A DNA stretch of 64,000 nucleotides from Maribacter spongiicola (lineage in GTDB: Bacteria; Bacteroidota; Bacteroidia; Flavobacteriales; Flavobacteriaceae). Below the pieces are notes generated by a model. The model ran no database searches. It was not told the DNA's origin and worked only from the letters and a program-made list of their open reading frames with translations. Of the stretch, positions 9,008-17,990 are shown in pieces (within the stretch, counting starts at the first letter, position 1; each line of letters begins with the position of its first letter). The DNA lies in assembly GCF_004364165.1 (NCBI RefSeq), contig NZ_SOAY01000011.1:496001-560000 (forward strand). Reading direction: 5' to 3'. Made by a program: the position numbers and the translations under genes.

Positions 9008-9038
9008 TTTGTTGATAACTCAGCGTGTTTGTTGATAA
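9008..9038. promoter_or_regulatory. Direct repeat TTTGTTGATAA x2 upstream of HU
   Basis: Two identical 11-bp copies start at 9008 and 9028, exactly 20 bp apart, so they lie on the same face of the helix. On the minus strand each reads TTATCAACA, one base from the DnaA-box consensus TTATCCACA. They lie about 100-130 bases upstream of the HU start codon. Confidence 0.45.
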
Positions 9039-9084
9039 AGTAGGTTTTTTTCTACGTTTCTGCCAGCCCAATAACCACGGGGCT

Positions 9085-10032
9085 TTACCCCATTTTTGCA
9101 TTTTTTTCCAAATTAAGGCCGTTCAACAGATCCCTTACAAGCATCCGTTTCTTGCCTTGAAGTTGTATTTCATCGAGATTTAAGTAGCCATCTTGTACTG
9201 CAACTTTCATCTCCTTTTTAGTAAAAATCAGCGTTCCAGTAGAAAATTCATGTTCTTCATCTTCTATGGTCGCTGCATAAATTTTCGTAATAATAGTTTG
9301 GTCACCGTTTGTCAAAGTTGTCCATGCTGCTGGGTACGGACTCAAACCTCTAATAAAGTTGTAGATAGTCTCTTTAGGCTTGCTCCAATCTATTTCACAG
9401 GTTTCTTTATACAGCTTATGTGCATCTTTCAGGTCTTCTGAATTTGGTTGTTTTGTGGTTTCAAAATTCCCTTCTTCTATTCTTGCTACAGTTTTTATGA
9501 CTGTTTCAGCTCCTAAGTGCATTAATTTATCATGCAAGTCTTCTGCATTATCGGTTATTTCGATTACCATTTCATCTTGCATTATTATGGCGCCAGTATC
9601 TATCTTCTCATCAATAAAGAAGGTGGTAACTCCGGTTTTTGTCTCACCATTAATAATAGCCCAATTAATAGGCGCTGCACCACGGTACTGAGGTAGAAGC
9701 GATGCATGTAGATTAAAGGTTCCGTATTTTGGCATATTCCAAACAAGCTTTGGTAACATTCTAAAGGCTACAACTATTTGTAAATTAGCATTTAAAGATT
9801 TTAGGGTGCTTAAAAAATCAGTGTCCTTTAAATTTGTTGGTTGTAAAACCGTAAGGCTATTTTCAACAGCGTATTTTTTAACTGCAGATTCGTTTATCTT
9901 TCTGCCTCTACCAGCGGGTCTGTCTGGTGCCGTAATAACACCTACTATATTATATTCCTTTTTTACAAGCATGTCTAAAATGCCTACAGCAAAATCAGGG
10001 GTGCCCATAAATACAATTCTCAATGCTTCCAT
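9085..10032 (-). CDS. fmt: Methionyl-tRNA formyltransferase
   Basis: This enzyme transfers a formyl group from 10-formyl-tetrahydrofolate to Met-tRNAfMet for translation initiation. Its 315 aa match the family length. The N-terminal IVFMGTPDFAV block (residues 6-16), the HASLLPQYRGAAPINWAI block near residue 110 (SLLP loop and catalytic region) and GVTTFFIDEKIDTG near residue 136 are diagnostic. The C-terminal OB-like domain follows, with RGLSPYPAAWT near residue 230. The gene starts one base after the recQ stop codon in an apparent ATPase-recQ-fmt operon. It is cytoplasmic with no unusual features. Confidence 0.97.
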   Translation of the reverse strand: MEALRIVFMGTPDFAVGILDMLVKKEYNIVGVITAPDRPAGRGRKINESAVKKYAVENSLTVLQPTNLKDTDFLSTLKSLNANLQIVVAFRMLPKLVWNMPKYGTFNLHASLLPQYRGAAPINWAIINGETKTGVTTFFIDEKIDTGAIIMQDEMVIEITDNAEDLHDKLMHLGAETVIKTVARIEEGNFETTKQPNSEDLKDAHKLYKETCEIDWSKPKETIYNFIRGLSPYPAAWTTLTNGDQTIITKIYAATIEDEEHEFSTGTLIFTKKEMKVAVQDGYLNLDEIQLQGKKRMLVRDLLNGLNLEKNAKMG

Positions 10033-10033
10033 A

Positions 10034-11929
10034 TTATAATAGTTGGTATTCGTTTATAGTGTTTAATGTTATGTAATTGTCTTCTAATAGTTCTTGTATT
10101 GCAGCAATAACTATAGTTTGGGCAATATTTAATTTTGTTTGAATCTCTCGAGAACTAGCATCGGTTTCTTTTAGATACTGAATAATCTTTATTTTGGCAT
10201 GTACAACATCTGTATTGCCCAACTTTTGACTGATACATACATCGCAAATTCCACATTCTTTTTCTTGAACTTCTCCGAAATAACCCAATAATTGTATGCT
10301 TCTGCAAATGGTTTCATTTTCAATAAAGTTCAACATCTTGGTCACCTTATCAATTTTTAGTTGATTTTGTTCCTCAATATTTTTTGCGAACATATTAATG
10401 GTGCGGTCATCATCTCGTGGTACCAAAAACAGCATTTCTAAATCACTTGAAACACTGGTGTATTCAATGATTTCATCTTTTGCAAGTTGCTCAAAGTTTT
10501 GATGTATTACAGATTCTGTTAACGATATTTTTTTAGACAGTAAATAGGTGTTTATTTGAGTGTCGAATTCAAATAGTCCGCCATAGGTACGTAATACCAC
10601 TTTAATGAAATCGGCAAGTTTAGAGTTTTTATCTATATATCTGTATAGTGTATCCTTATCTGTAATGAACTTGATGGTTATTTTCTTTGAAAAATTTTCT
10701 GAGAGAGAAATCACCGAATTTCGATCCAAGAGCTGTAAAGCATTATAAGTTAAAAAGGTATTTAACTTATAGATACTACAGAATTCATTAAAGTTAAGAT
10801 GGAATTTGGCTTCCGTAAACTCTCCGTATCCTATTTGAAAAAATGTATTCAACTTTCGATAAATCATTTTAACATAAGAAACATCTGGTAAAATTTCAAT
10901 GAATTGCTTTTTTACTAAAATCTTATCGGTAATATTCGTTAAAAGAATGGCTTTTGCAAAATCACCATTTCTACCAGCTCTACCTGCTTCTTGAAAGTAA
11001 TTTTCTACACTATCTGGTATTTGATAATGAACTACTAATTCTACATCTGGTTTGTCTATACCCATACCAAAAGCATTGGTAGCAACCATAATGGTAACTT
11101 TATCATTTAACCAAAGATTTAGCCGTTCGGTTTTTGTTTTTTGATCAACGCCACCATGATAAAAAGTTGCTTTTAAATTATTCTTTAGTAAATACGTAGA
11201 AAGTTCTTCTGCTTTTCTTCTGCTTCTAACATATATAATAGAACTATGTTCAATTTGTTGGCAATAGTGTTTTAGATGGCCATTTTTGTCTTCGGTATCT
11301 ATCACCTCAAAACCTATATTTTTTCTAAAAAAGGAATCTTTTACTACAAAAGGATAATTTAAATCTAACGAAGAAATAATGTCTTCGCTTACTCTTTTTG
11401 TTGCCGTTGCCGTTAAGGCGACCATTGGGGGAGTAGGGTGTAGTTCTCTTAAGATGGAGCAACTTAAATAGGCCGGTCTAAAATCATGACCCCATTGAGA
11501 AATACAATGTGCTTCATCTATAACGAACAAAGAAACGTTCATGGCTTTTATGCGTTCTTGAACAAGTTCTTGTTGTAATCGTTCTGGTGATAAATAAAGA
11601 AATTTATAATTGCCATAAATACAATTATCCAATAATTTATCTACTTCGGTAAATTTTAATCCGCCTTTTAGACCTATGGCTTTAATGCCTAGTTTTTGCA
11701 GGTTGTCTACCTGGTTTTCTATTAAAGCAACTAATGGGGAAATGACGATACAAATACCGTCTTTCATCAATGCCGGTACTTGAAAGCATAACGATTTTCC
11801 ACCTCCTGTGGGTAATAAACCTAACACATCTTGACCATTAGATATGGCGTTGATGATTTCTTCTTGGGAGCCTCTAAAACTGTCAAAACCCCAATATTTA
11901 AATAATATTTCTTTTGGTGTATTATTCAC
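10034..11929 (-). CDS. recQ: RecQ-family ATP-dependent DNA helicase
   Basis: This 3'-5' DNA helicase acts in recombination and replication repair. Walker A LPTGGGKS (about residues 39-46), the DEAH box in DEAHCISQWGHDFRP near residue 138, GMGIDKPDVELVVH and the QEAGRAGRNG motif VI near residue 320 are all present. Zinc-binding cysteines appear in the region ending in ECGICDVC near residue 570. At 631 aa it is shorter than RecQ forms with a full HRDC domain, and I see no HRDC domain. This matches a second, short RecQ class common in Flavobacteriaceae. Its start overlaps the upstream ATPase gene by eight bases, so the two are probably coupled. Confidence 0.95.
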   Translation of the reverse strand: MNNTPKEILFKYWGFDSFRGSQEEIINAISNGQDVLGLLPTGGGKSLCFQVPALMKDGICIVISPLVALIENQVDNLQKLGIKAIGLKGGLKFTEVDKLLDNCIYGNYKFLYLSPERLQQELVQERIKAMNVSLFVIDEAHCISQWGHDFRPAYLSCSILRELHPTPPMVALTATATKRVSEDIISSLDLNYPFVVKDSFFRKNIGFEVIDTEDKNGHLKHYCQQIEHSSIIYVRSRRKAEELSTYLLKNNLKATFYHGGVDQKTKTERLNLWLNDKVTIMVATNAFGMGIDKPDVELVVHYQIPDSVENYFQEAGRAGRNGDFAKAILLTNITDKILVKKQFIEILPDVSYVKMIYRKLNTFFQIGYGEFTEAKFHLNFNEFCSIYKLNTFLTYNALQLLDRNSVISLSENFSKKITIKFITDKDTLYRYIDKNSKLADFIKVVLRTYGGLFEFDTQINTYLLSKKISLTESVIHQNFEQLAKDEIIEYTSVSSDLEMLFLVPRDDDRTINMFAKNIEEQNQLKIDKVTKMLNFIENETICRSIQLLGYFGEVQEKECGICDVCISQKLGNTDVVHAKIKIIQYLKETDASSREIQTKLNIAQTIVIAAIQELLEDNYITLNTINEYQLL

Positions 11930-12500
11930 CCGCTTTTTTTATAAAATCCACTACAAATTGTAAACGATTTTCAATAGTACCAAAGGGCACTTCAATTGGT
12001 CGGTATCCTAACTCAATATACGTATTTTCAAGTTGTTCGTGAATACCACATGCTTGTTCAAAGTTCTCCATTCGCTCATTGTCTTGAACGTAGATTTCTT
12101 TCCAGGGGGGTAAAATCAACACTTCGTCATATCTATTTTCCATACATAAATCAGCATATTTTTTTTCTGTAGGCTGATTAAAATAGCTCATATATGCAAT
12201 AACATCAGGTAGCCCGCGATCGTAAAACAAATGTTCCTTGTCTATGTGCTGACCATTGATAAAATGCTGTAATCGGGCATTGATCAATTCATCATTGAAG
12301 CTTTTTGCATCTTTAACGAAATCAATAGGGTTTACTAATTTATCATCTAAAGATACATCACCCAATGCATCTAAAGTCATGGTTCTGATTACCTCATGAA
12401 AACAGTGATAACCATTTTCTTCAAGTGATGATATCAATACCGTTTTTCCAGTTCCTGGACCGCCTGTAACAACTATTCTCTTACTTTTCAAACTCATCAT
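11922..12500 (-). CDS. AAA-family ATPase (AAA_28 / NadR-TTD14-like)
   Basis: This 192-aa P-loop protein has Walker A TGGPGTGKT near residues 12-20 and the HEVIRTMT segment typical of the AAA_28 group, which includes the NadR kinase domain and TTD14-like proteins. FYDRGLPDVIAYMSYF near residue 93 fits the lid and substrate region. The family probably phosphorylates or binds a small molecule, but the substrate here is unknown. The frame starts with two methionines, and either may be used. It is the first gene of a run that overlaps recQ by eight bases and continues to fmt, a neighbourhood that does not reveal its role. Confidence 0.82.
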   Translation of the reverse strand: MMSLKSKRIVVTGGPGTGKTVLISSLEENGYHCFHEVIRTMTLDALGDVSLDDKLVNPIDFVKDAKSFNDELINARLQHFINGQHIDKEHLFYDRGLPDVIAYMSYFNQPTEKKYADLCMENRYDEVLILPPWKEIYVQDNERMENFEQACGIHEQLENTYIELGYRPIEVPFGTIENRLQFVVDFIKKAGE

Positions 12501-12555
12501 TTATGAAAGCAAAAGTACGTAAACCAACAGTATTAAAAAACTGGCACATTACACT

Positions 12556-12563
12556 TATCTTTG
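12556..12563 (+). promoter_or_regulatory. -7 promoter element TATCTTTG before DUF493 gene
   Basis: This is an exact match to the Bacteroidota TAnnTTTG box, 15 bases before the ATG at 12579. It overlaps the TTG at 12561 that would otherwise open a longer frame, which supports the downstream ATG. No clear -33 element is seen. Confidence 0.6.
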
Positions 12564-12578
12564 CATAAAACACTAGTT

Positions 12579-12866
12579 ATGGACGAAAATAACCCTGTAG
12601 AATTTTATAAGAAATTAAAGGAACAATTAACTGAAACTTCAAAATGGCCATCTGACTATCTATATAAATTTATTGTAGAGACGAATACAGGTAAGATTGA
12701 TAAAATCAATGACATTTTTGACAACACAGGTGCAGTAATCAATTTAAAAAAATCGAAAAATGGAAAATATACCAGTATTTCTATAACGGTAAACTTGGCG
12801 AGTCCGGATCAGGTTATTGAAAAATATAAAAAAGTAGGCGAAATAGAGGGTGTTATCTCCTTGTAA
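12579..12866 (+). CDS. DUF493 family protein (YbeD-like)
   Basis: This 95-aa cytoplasmic protein contains FYKKLKEQL, WPSDYLYKFIV and a closing block with YTSISITVNLASPDQVIEKY, matching the DUF493/YbeD family. The family has a small alpha-beta ACT-like fold and no firmly established function. The frame extends six codons upstream to a TTG, but that TTG lies inside a promoter box, so the ATG is chosen. It is divergent from the ATPase-recQ-fmt operon and precedes DUF4290-murA by 82 bases. It may form its own short, almost leaderless transcript. Confidence 0.88.
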   Translation: MDENNPVEFYKKLKEQLTETSKWPSDYLYKFIVETNTGKIDKINDIFDNTGAVINLKKSKNGKYTSISITVNLASPDQVIEKYKKVGEIEGVISL

Positions 12867-12947
12867 AATAGCATTTCATCTATAATTTTCTTAATTTGGC
12901 ATCGTTATAAGAATACCTCTCAAATACATTAAGCTAAAATTTTCAAT

Positions 12948-13610
12948 TTGCAATTAGTAGAAAACCTAGAATATAATACAGAGCGTGAACATTTGATTAT
13001 ACCCGAATATGGTCGTCATTTTCAAAAAATGGTGAACCATGCGATATCAATTGAAGACCGTGAAGAAAGAAATAAAGTTGCGCAAGCAATCATTAGTGTA
13101 ATGGGAAACATACAGCCCCATTTGCGCGATGTACCCGATTTTCAGCATAAACTTTGGGATCAGTTGTTTATTATGGCTGATTTTAACTTAGATGTAGATT
13201 CACCATTTCCTATTACTTCGAAAGAGGTATTACGAAAAAGACCTGATTCTTTAGAATATCCTCAAAACTTTCCTAAATATCGTTTTTATGGTAATAACAT
13301 TAAACTGATGATTGATGTTGCCGTAGAGTGGGAGAAAGGTGATAAGCGTTCTGGTTTAGAGTATGCTATCGCTAATCACATGAAAAAGTGCTACTTGAAT
13401 TGGAATAAAGATGTGGTTGATGATAAAGCCATTTTTAAACATTTGTTTGAATTGAGCGATGGTCGTATAGATTTGGCTGCCGAAGGAGAAAGTTTGACCG
13501 ATAGCGGACAGTTTCTTAAGAATAGAGTTGCAAAAACACCTCGTTCAAACAATTCAGGAAAGAAAAATCAAAGAAATAATAATAATAACCGCAGTAAAAA
13601 GCGGTTTTAA
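12948..13610 (+). CDS. DUF4290 domain-containing protein, TTG start
   Basis: This 220-aa protein belongs to a family that is essentially restricted to Bacteroidota and sits next to murA. The blocks LEYNTERE, IPEYGRHFQKMV and WDQLFIMADFNLDVDSPFP are characteristic. The last 25 residues are a basic, Asn-rich, disordered tail. The frame opens after a stop at 12930-12932 and contains no ATG before the conserved LEYNTERE block. TTG at 12948 is therefore the best start and gives the expected N-terminal spacing. The function is unknown. murA starts 16 bases after the stop, so co-transcription with peptidoglycan synthesis is likely. Confidence 0.88.
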   Translation: MQLVENLEYNTEREHLIIPEYGRHFQKMVNHAISIEDREERNKVAQAIISVMGNIQPHLRDVPDFQHKLWDQLFIMADFNLDVDSPFPITSKEVLRKRPDSLEYPQNFPKYRFYGNNIKLMIDVAVEWEKGDKRSGLEYAIANHMKKCYLNWNKDVVDDKAIFKHLFELSDGRIDLAAEGESLTDSGQFLKNRVAKTPRSNNSGKKNQRNNNNNRSKKRF

Positions 13611-13626
13611 ATTTCCACTTCTCTAG

Positions 13627-14934
13627 ATGGGAACATTCAAAATTGAAGGAGGGCACCAGTTATCTGGCGAAATAACCCCTCAAGGAGCAAAGAACGAAGC
13701 ACTTCAAATACTTTGCGCGGTACTACTTACAGACGAAAAAGTAACAATCAACAATATACCAGATATTGTTGATGTCAATAAATTGATATCACTGTTAGAA
13801 GATTTAGGAGTAAAAATTCAGAAAAAAGGCAAAGGCTCTTATACTTTTAAGGCAGACGATGTTAATCTAGATTATTTACAATCAGATCAATTTAAAGAAG
13901 ATGGTAGAGGTCTAAGAGGCTCTATTATGTTGGTAGGTCCCTTATTAGCACGTTTTGGGAAAGGGTATATACCTAAACCAGGTGGTGACAAAATTGGTCG
14001 TAGACGTTTAGATACACACTTTGAAGGTTTTATAAAACTGGGCGCCAAATTTCGTTACAATCGCGAAGAATATTTTTACGGTGTTGAAGCTGAAAAGTTA
14101 AAAGGTACCTATATGTTGTTAGATGAGGCTTCTGTAACAGGAACAGCAAATATTGTCATGGCAGCTGTTTTAGCAGAAGGGCAAACGACAATATATAATG
14201 CTGCATGTGAACCTTATTTACAGCAACTTTGTAAAATGTTGAATAGAATGGGCGCCAAAATAACTGGTGTTGGGTCTAATTTATTGGTTATCGATGGTGT
14301 AGATAAATTAGGCGGTACGGATCACCGTATGTTGCCTGATATGATTGAAATAGGTAGCTGGATCGGTTTGGCTGCAATGACCAAAAGTGAATTGACTATT
14401 AAAGATGTTAGTTGGGACGATTTAGGTCAAATACCAACAGTATTCGGTAAACTAGGTATTAGGCTGGAAAGAAAAGGAGATGATATTTACATTCCTGCTC
14501 ATAAAGACGGATACGAAATTCAAAACTATATTGATGGTTCTATTTTGACCATTGCAGATGCACCTTGGCCAGGATTGACTCCTGATTTATTGAGTATCAT
14601 TCTTGTTGTTGCTACACAATCTAGAGGAGAAGTTTTAATTCATCAGAAAATGTTTGAAAGCCGTTTGTTCTTCGTGGATAAGTTGTTGGACATGGGAGCT
14701 AAGGTTATTCTTTGTGATCCACATAGAGCTACAGTAATTGGTCATGATTTTCAGTCTACTTTAAAAGCGACAACGATGACATCACCAGATATTAGAGCAG
14801 GTGTTTCATTACTGATTGCGGCTTTATCGGCAAAAGGTACTTCTACTATTCATAATATTGAACAGATAGATCGTGGTTACGAGAATATAGACGAAAGACT
14901 ACGTGCAATAGGTGCTAAAATCGTTAGGGTTTAG
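13627..14934 (+). CDS. murA: UDP-N-acetylglucosamine 1-carboxyvinyltransferase (MurA, Asp variant)
   Basis: This enzyme catalyses the first committed step of peptidoglycan synthesis, adding enolpyruvate from PEP to UDP-GlcNAc in the cytoplasm. The 435 aa include the N-terminal GAKNEAL block with the active-site Lys22 and the two inside-out alpha-beta barrels. The catalytic loop, PGGDKIGRRRLDTH (118-131), carries Asp121 where Escherichia coli MurA has Cys115. Asp at this position is known to keep activity while removing the fosfomycin alkylation site. The gene follows DUF4290 closely and ends in a strong bidirectional terminator. Confidence 0.97.
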   Translation: MGTFKIEGGHQLSGEITPQGAKNEALQILCAVLLTDEKVTINNIPDIVDVNKLISLLEDLGVKIQKKGKGSYTFKADDVNLDYLQSDQFKEDGRGLRGSIMLVGPLLARFGKGYIPKPGGDKIGRRRLDTHFEGFIKLGAKFRYNREEYFYGVEAEKLKGTYMLLDEASVTGTANIVMAAVLAEGQTTIYNAACEPYLQQLCKMLNRMGAKITGVGSNLLVIDGVDKLGGTDHRMLPDMIEIGSWIGLAAMTKSELTIKDVSWDDLGQIPTVFGKLGIRLERKGDDIYIPAHKDGYEIQNYIDGSILTIADAPWPGLTPDLLSIILVVATQSRGEVLIHQKMFESRLFFVDKLLDMGAKVILCDPHRATVIGHDFQSTLKATTMTSPDIRAGVSLLIAALSAKGTSTIHNIEQIDRGYENIDERLRAIGAKIVRV

Positions 14935-14951
14935 GCATTTATTCATTAGAT

Positions 14952-14995
14952 ATAAAAAACTCCATAATTAGGTTTAGCCTTATTATGGAGTTTTT
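14952..14995. terminator. Bidirectional intrinsic terminator murA / pirin
   Basis: AAAAACTCCATAAT and ATTATGGAGTTTTT form a long perfect stem around a 12-base loop with T-runs on both strands, placed between convergent genes. Confidence 0.85.
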
Positions 14996-15013
14996 ATTTT
15001 ATATCATTTGAAA

Positions 15014-16012
15014 TTACTTTTCTACTATTGTACCATCTGGATATTTAGCAAAACGACCTCGCTTTATCTCATGCACATGATCAGGGTGCCGCCATGGCCA
15101 ACCACCAAACTTCGTAGTTCTAAACTCATTCATCGCATTTTTTAATTCTTCATCAGTATTCATTACAAACGGACCATATTTCGCCACAGGCTCGCCAATA
15201 GGTTTACCTTGTAGTACAAGAATACTAGCTTCTTTTTCAATAGCTTTTAATATAATTTCTTCAGATGCCACTACGTCAATACCATGATTGGGAGTTATTG
15301 TTTCACCCAAAATTTCTAAAGAATATCCTTCATAGAAATAAATGGTTCGTGTTGAGCCTTCATTCGCTTTTGGTAATTTGATTGAGCCATTGGCTTCAAT
15401 TTTTATATTCCAAATTGCAACATCATTATCTGTCTCTGAAGCCCATGAATCTGGTGCAGGTTTTAATGCTTGTTCAGAATCGAAGCTACCGGCAATAATC
15501 TTAACTGTGGATTGCTCTAATTTTAATACCGGAATATCTTCATGCCATAGCATTTTAAAATGTGGATCTACAAATTTGCTTTTGGCGGGTAGATTCAACC
15601 ATATTTGAAACAGCTCTAAGGTGTTTTCTTTGTGGGTATGAATCAACGGAAACATTTCTGAATGTTGTACTCCGCTACCAGCAGTCATCCATTGTACATC
15701 TCCTTCTCCAAATCGTCCTGCCGCACCCAAGGAATCTGAGTGATCACAAAATCCCTTGTTCACTACTGTAATTGTTTCAAATCCGCGATGCGGATGTGCA
15801 GGAAATCCTGGTATGGTGGTACCATGATACATTCTATAGCCATCTTTAATTTGAAAATCGTTCCCTAAATTTCTGCCTTCTAAAGAATCAGCCGGACCTA
15901 GTTCGCCATTTCCTTTAGGGTAGTTATCTAAATGATACACGCAGAATAAAAATGGATCTTGCGTTTGCCATGGAAAACCTAATTGAAAAATCTGCTTTAT
16001 TACGCTATTCAT
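15014..16012 (-). CDS. Pirin family protein
   Basis: This 332-aa bicupin has the pirin metal-ligand blocks FPAHPHRGFETIT near residue 70 and GSGVQHSEMF near residue 112, which provide the His/Glu iron site. The C-terminal pirin_C half contains LVLQGKPIGEPVAKYGPFVMNT. Bacterial pirins are cytoplasmic, and some show quercetinase activity or act as redox sensors, so the substrate is not predictable. It is slightly longer than the common 280-300 aa because of an N-terminal stretch and a C-terminal tail that ends WPWRHPDHVHEIKRGRFAKY. It is convergent with murA and stands just downstream of the secreted VOC gene. Confidence 0.9.
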   Translation of the reverse strand: MNSVIKQIFQLGFPWQTQDPFLFCVYHLDNYPKGNGELGPADSLEGRNLGNDFQIKDGYRMYHGTTIPGFPAHPHRGFETITVVNKGFCDHSDSLGAAGRFGEGDVQWMTAGSGVQHSEMFPLIHTHKENTLELFQIWLNLPAKSKFVDPHFKMLWHEDIPVLKLEQSTVKIIAGSFDSEQALKPAPDSWASETDNDVAIWNIKIEANGSIKLPKANEGSTRTIYFYEGYSLEILGETITPNHGIDVVASEEIILKAIEKEASILVLQGKPIGEPVAKYGPFVMNTDEELKNAMNEFRTTKFGGWPWRHPDHVHEIKRGRFAKYPDGTIVEK

Positions 16013-16036
16013 AATTATGTGTCAATTATTATTATT

Positions 16037-16480
16037 CTAATGTACCGCGTCGTTAATCTCAACCCAATTATTTTCTGGGTCTTTTAGATATATCTGCCGC
16101 ACTCCGTCTGCTCTTAAGGTTACCGTATTTTCTTTTCCTGGCCAATCATAATACGTTATGTTTTTTTCTTCAAGAGAAGCAATTAATTCATCTAATTTTT
16201 GGGTAGCCAAGCAAAGGTGTACACTTTTACTATGTTCCATAGCCACGCTATCTTTACCTATTAAATGTAATTGTGAATTTCCTTGTATTACAAACCACTT
16301 AAATCCCGATGGGGCAGAAGGGTGCGGTATCTCTTTTAGGTTTAGCACATCTTTATAAAATGCACCTACTTTATCTAAATCTTTTACAATTACCGAGTAA
16401 TGGTCGTACTGAAAATCGAATGATTGTGCAGAGACAAAAGTGCCCGTGATTAAAAATAATAATGCGATAATTTTTTTCAT
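16037..16480 (-). CDS. VOC (glyoxalase-fold) family protein with signal peptide
   Basis: This 147-aa protein has residues 1-18 forming a clear signal peptide (cleavage after VSAQ), followed by one VOC domain. DHYSVIVKDLDKVGAFYKDVLNL is split by the usual beta-alpha-beta pattern, and the C-terminal IYLKDPENNWVEIND carries the usual Glu ligand. The His of the DHY block is a second candidate ligand. VOC proteins include glyoxalase I, dioxygenases and resistance proteins, and the reaction here is unknown. Export to the periplasm is less usual, because most VOC enzymes act in the cytoplasm. The pirin gene follows 24 bases downstream. Confidence 0.82.
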   Translation of the reverse strand: MKKIIALLFLITGTFVSAQSFDFQYDHYSVIVKDLDKVGAFYKDVLNLKEIPHPSAPSGFKWFVIQGNSQLHLIGKDSVAMEHSKSVHLCLATQKLDELIASLEEKNITYYDWPGKENTVTLRADGVRQIYLKDPENNWVEINDAVH

Positions 16481-16520
16481 TGTTGTTGTTTAAGTATGAT
16501 GGTTCAAGTTACTTAAAAAT

Positions 16521-16555
16521 GAAAGAAGCTATCTGTTACGATAGCTTCTTTTTAT
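16521..16555 (-). terminator. Intrinsic terminator after M20 amidohydrolase
   Basis: AAGAAGCTATC and GATAGCTTCTT form a stem around a short loop, with T-rich and A-rich flanks. It lies just past the stop of the M20 gene and may work in both directions. Confidence 0.75.
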
Positions 16556-16562
16556 TACTGTT

Positions 16563-17990
16563 TTATTCTCCATCTAACGGTGGTGGACCATCGATCATTG
16601 GCTCATAAACTTCATCACCTTTACGGGTTTTGAACTCTTCTTTTACTTTGGTAACCAATTTCGGATTTTGAAATAAGTCTAACATTGTCATGCCCATTGC
16701 TTTAGATGCATGAATCATTCCTTTGTGACCGATAGACATTCCGCCGCAAGCTACAACAGCCCAAGAATGCCAAGGTGTACCTGTAGGTGCTACAGAAACC
16801 CCTAAATTAATATTAGGTACATTCCAGCTAACATCACCTACATCTGTAGAACCACCGCCGGGGTTTTCTAATGTTTCTCTTAATGGATGAACGGTACCAT
16901 CAAAACCAACCTCTGGTTTACCGGTTGCTTTTTGAATTGCTTTACCAAAAACCGTTTCTTCTTCAGTATAGGTAATCGGGCCTAGTAATTCTAAATTATT
17001 TTGCATGATTTCTCCGCCAGAGCGGTTAACCAAAGTTTCGTAAATACCTGATACCAATGAAATTTTATACTCTACATTCGCCATAATCGCAGCACCTTCA
17101 GCCATGGCTTTTACACGCTCGTAGGTAGGTAACATTTTTGATCTTTTAGGATCCCTAACACGAACCCAAAGCTTGGCGTAATCAGGTACTACGTTTACAA
17201 CCTGACCACCATCTTGTATATGATAATGAATTCTAGAAGATGGTAAAATATGTTCTCTATAGTAGTTGATACCTGTTGTGTATAATTCTAACGCATCAGA
17301 AGCGCTACGACCGTTCCAAGGATCCATTGAGGCATGTGCTGCCTGACCGTAAAACTCAACTACAAAATCGATAAGTGATAATCCGCTTTGTACATCGGCT
17401 TCAATACCTGCAGATGGGTGCCAGCTAACGTTGACATCGACATCATCCCATAATCCGGCTTTTACCATCCATACTTTTGCAAAGTATTTTTCTTCAGCTG
17501 GTGTGCCTAAGAATTTTACGGTTCCTTTTATTTTACCGGCATCCATTAGTTCTTTAATCGCAATTGCAGATCCAAGACTAGCTGTACCGAACATGTTGTG
17601 TCCGCAACCATGACCTGCAGCTCCTTCTTTAAAAGGTTCTTTTACGGGAGATGTTTTTTGAGAAATTCCCGGTAGGGCATCAAATTCGCCCAAAATACTT
17701 ATTACAGGGCTACCAGAACCATACGTTGCGGTAAAAGCTGTTGGTATATCGGCAACACCTCTAGTAACGGTCAATCCGTTCTTTTCAGCATAATCAGCTA
17801 ATATTCTTGAAGATTCTGTTTCATCAAAAGCAGTTTCGGCAAGTGCCCAGATAGAATCACTAATTTTAATTAGTTCTTCTTTGTGTTTTTCGACAGAAGC
17901 GATAATTAGGTTTTTGTCTTTGCTCATTTTCTGAGAGAAAACGGAAGCACTCATGCATAAACAAAGTGCCAATAATACTGTTTTTTTCAT
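16563..17990 (-). CDS. Secreted M20-family amidohydrolase (AbgB-like)
   Basis: This 475-aa metallohydrolase is predicted to cleave an N-acyl or amide bond in the periplasm. The ATG at 17990 starts a good signal peptide ending VFSQ. An upstream start at 18023 would bury it and is rejected. Metal-site motifs are AAGHGCGHNMFG near residue 130, LGTPAEEKYF near residue 170 and ENPGGGSTDVGDVSW near residue 385, as in aminobenzoyl-glutamate and aminoacylase M20D/AbgB peptidases. A dimerisation domain lies between (VEFYGQAAHASMDPW block). It is a single gene between terminators. The exact substrate is unknown. Confidence 0.9.
   Translation of the reverse strand: MKKTVLLALCLCMSASVFSQKMSKDKNLIIASVEKHKEELIKISDSIWALAETAFDETESSRILADYAEKNGLTVTRGVADIPTAFTATYGSGSPVISILGEFDALPGISQKTSPVKEPFKEGAAGHGCGHNMFGTASLGSAIAIKELMDAGKIKGTVKFLGTPAEEKYFAKVWMVKAGLWDDVDVNVSWHPSAGIEADVQSGLSLIDFVVEFYGQAAHASMDPWNGRSASDALELYTTGINYYREHILPSSRIHYHIQDGGQVVNVVPDYAKLWVRVRDPKRSKMLPTYERVKAMAEGAAIMANVEYKISLVSGIYETLVNRSGGEIMQNNLELLGPITYTEEETVFGKAIQKATGKPEVGFDGTVHPLRETLENPGGGSTDVGDVSWNVPNINLGVSVAPTGTPWHSWAVVACGGMSIGHKGMIHASKAMGMTMLDLFQNPKLVTKVKEEFKTRKGDEVYEPMIDGPPPLDGE

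Noticed and set aside
9008-9038. DnaA-like repeats as a replication origin
   Set aside because: There are only two near-matches, and no dnaA, dnaN or AT-rich unwinding array is nearby. A local regulatory role is more likely.
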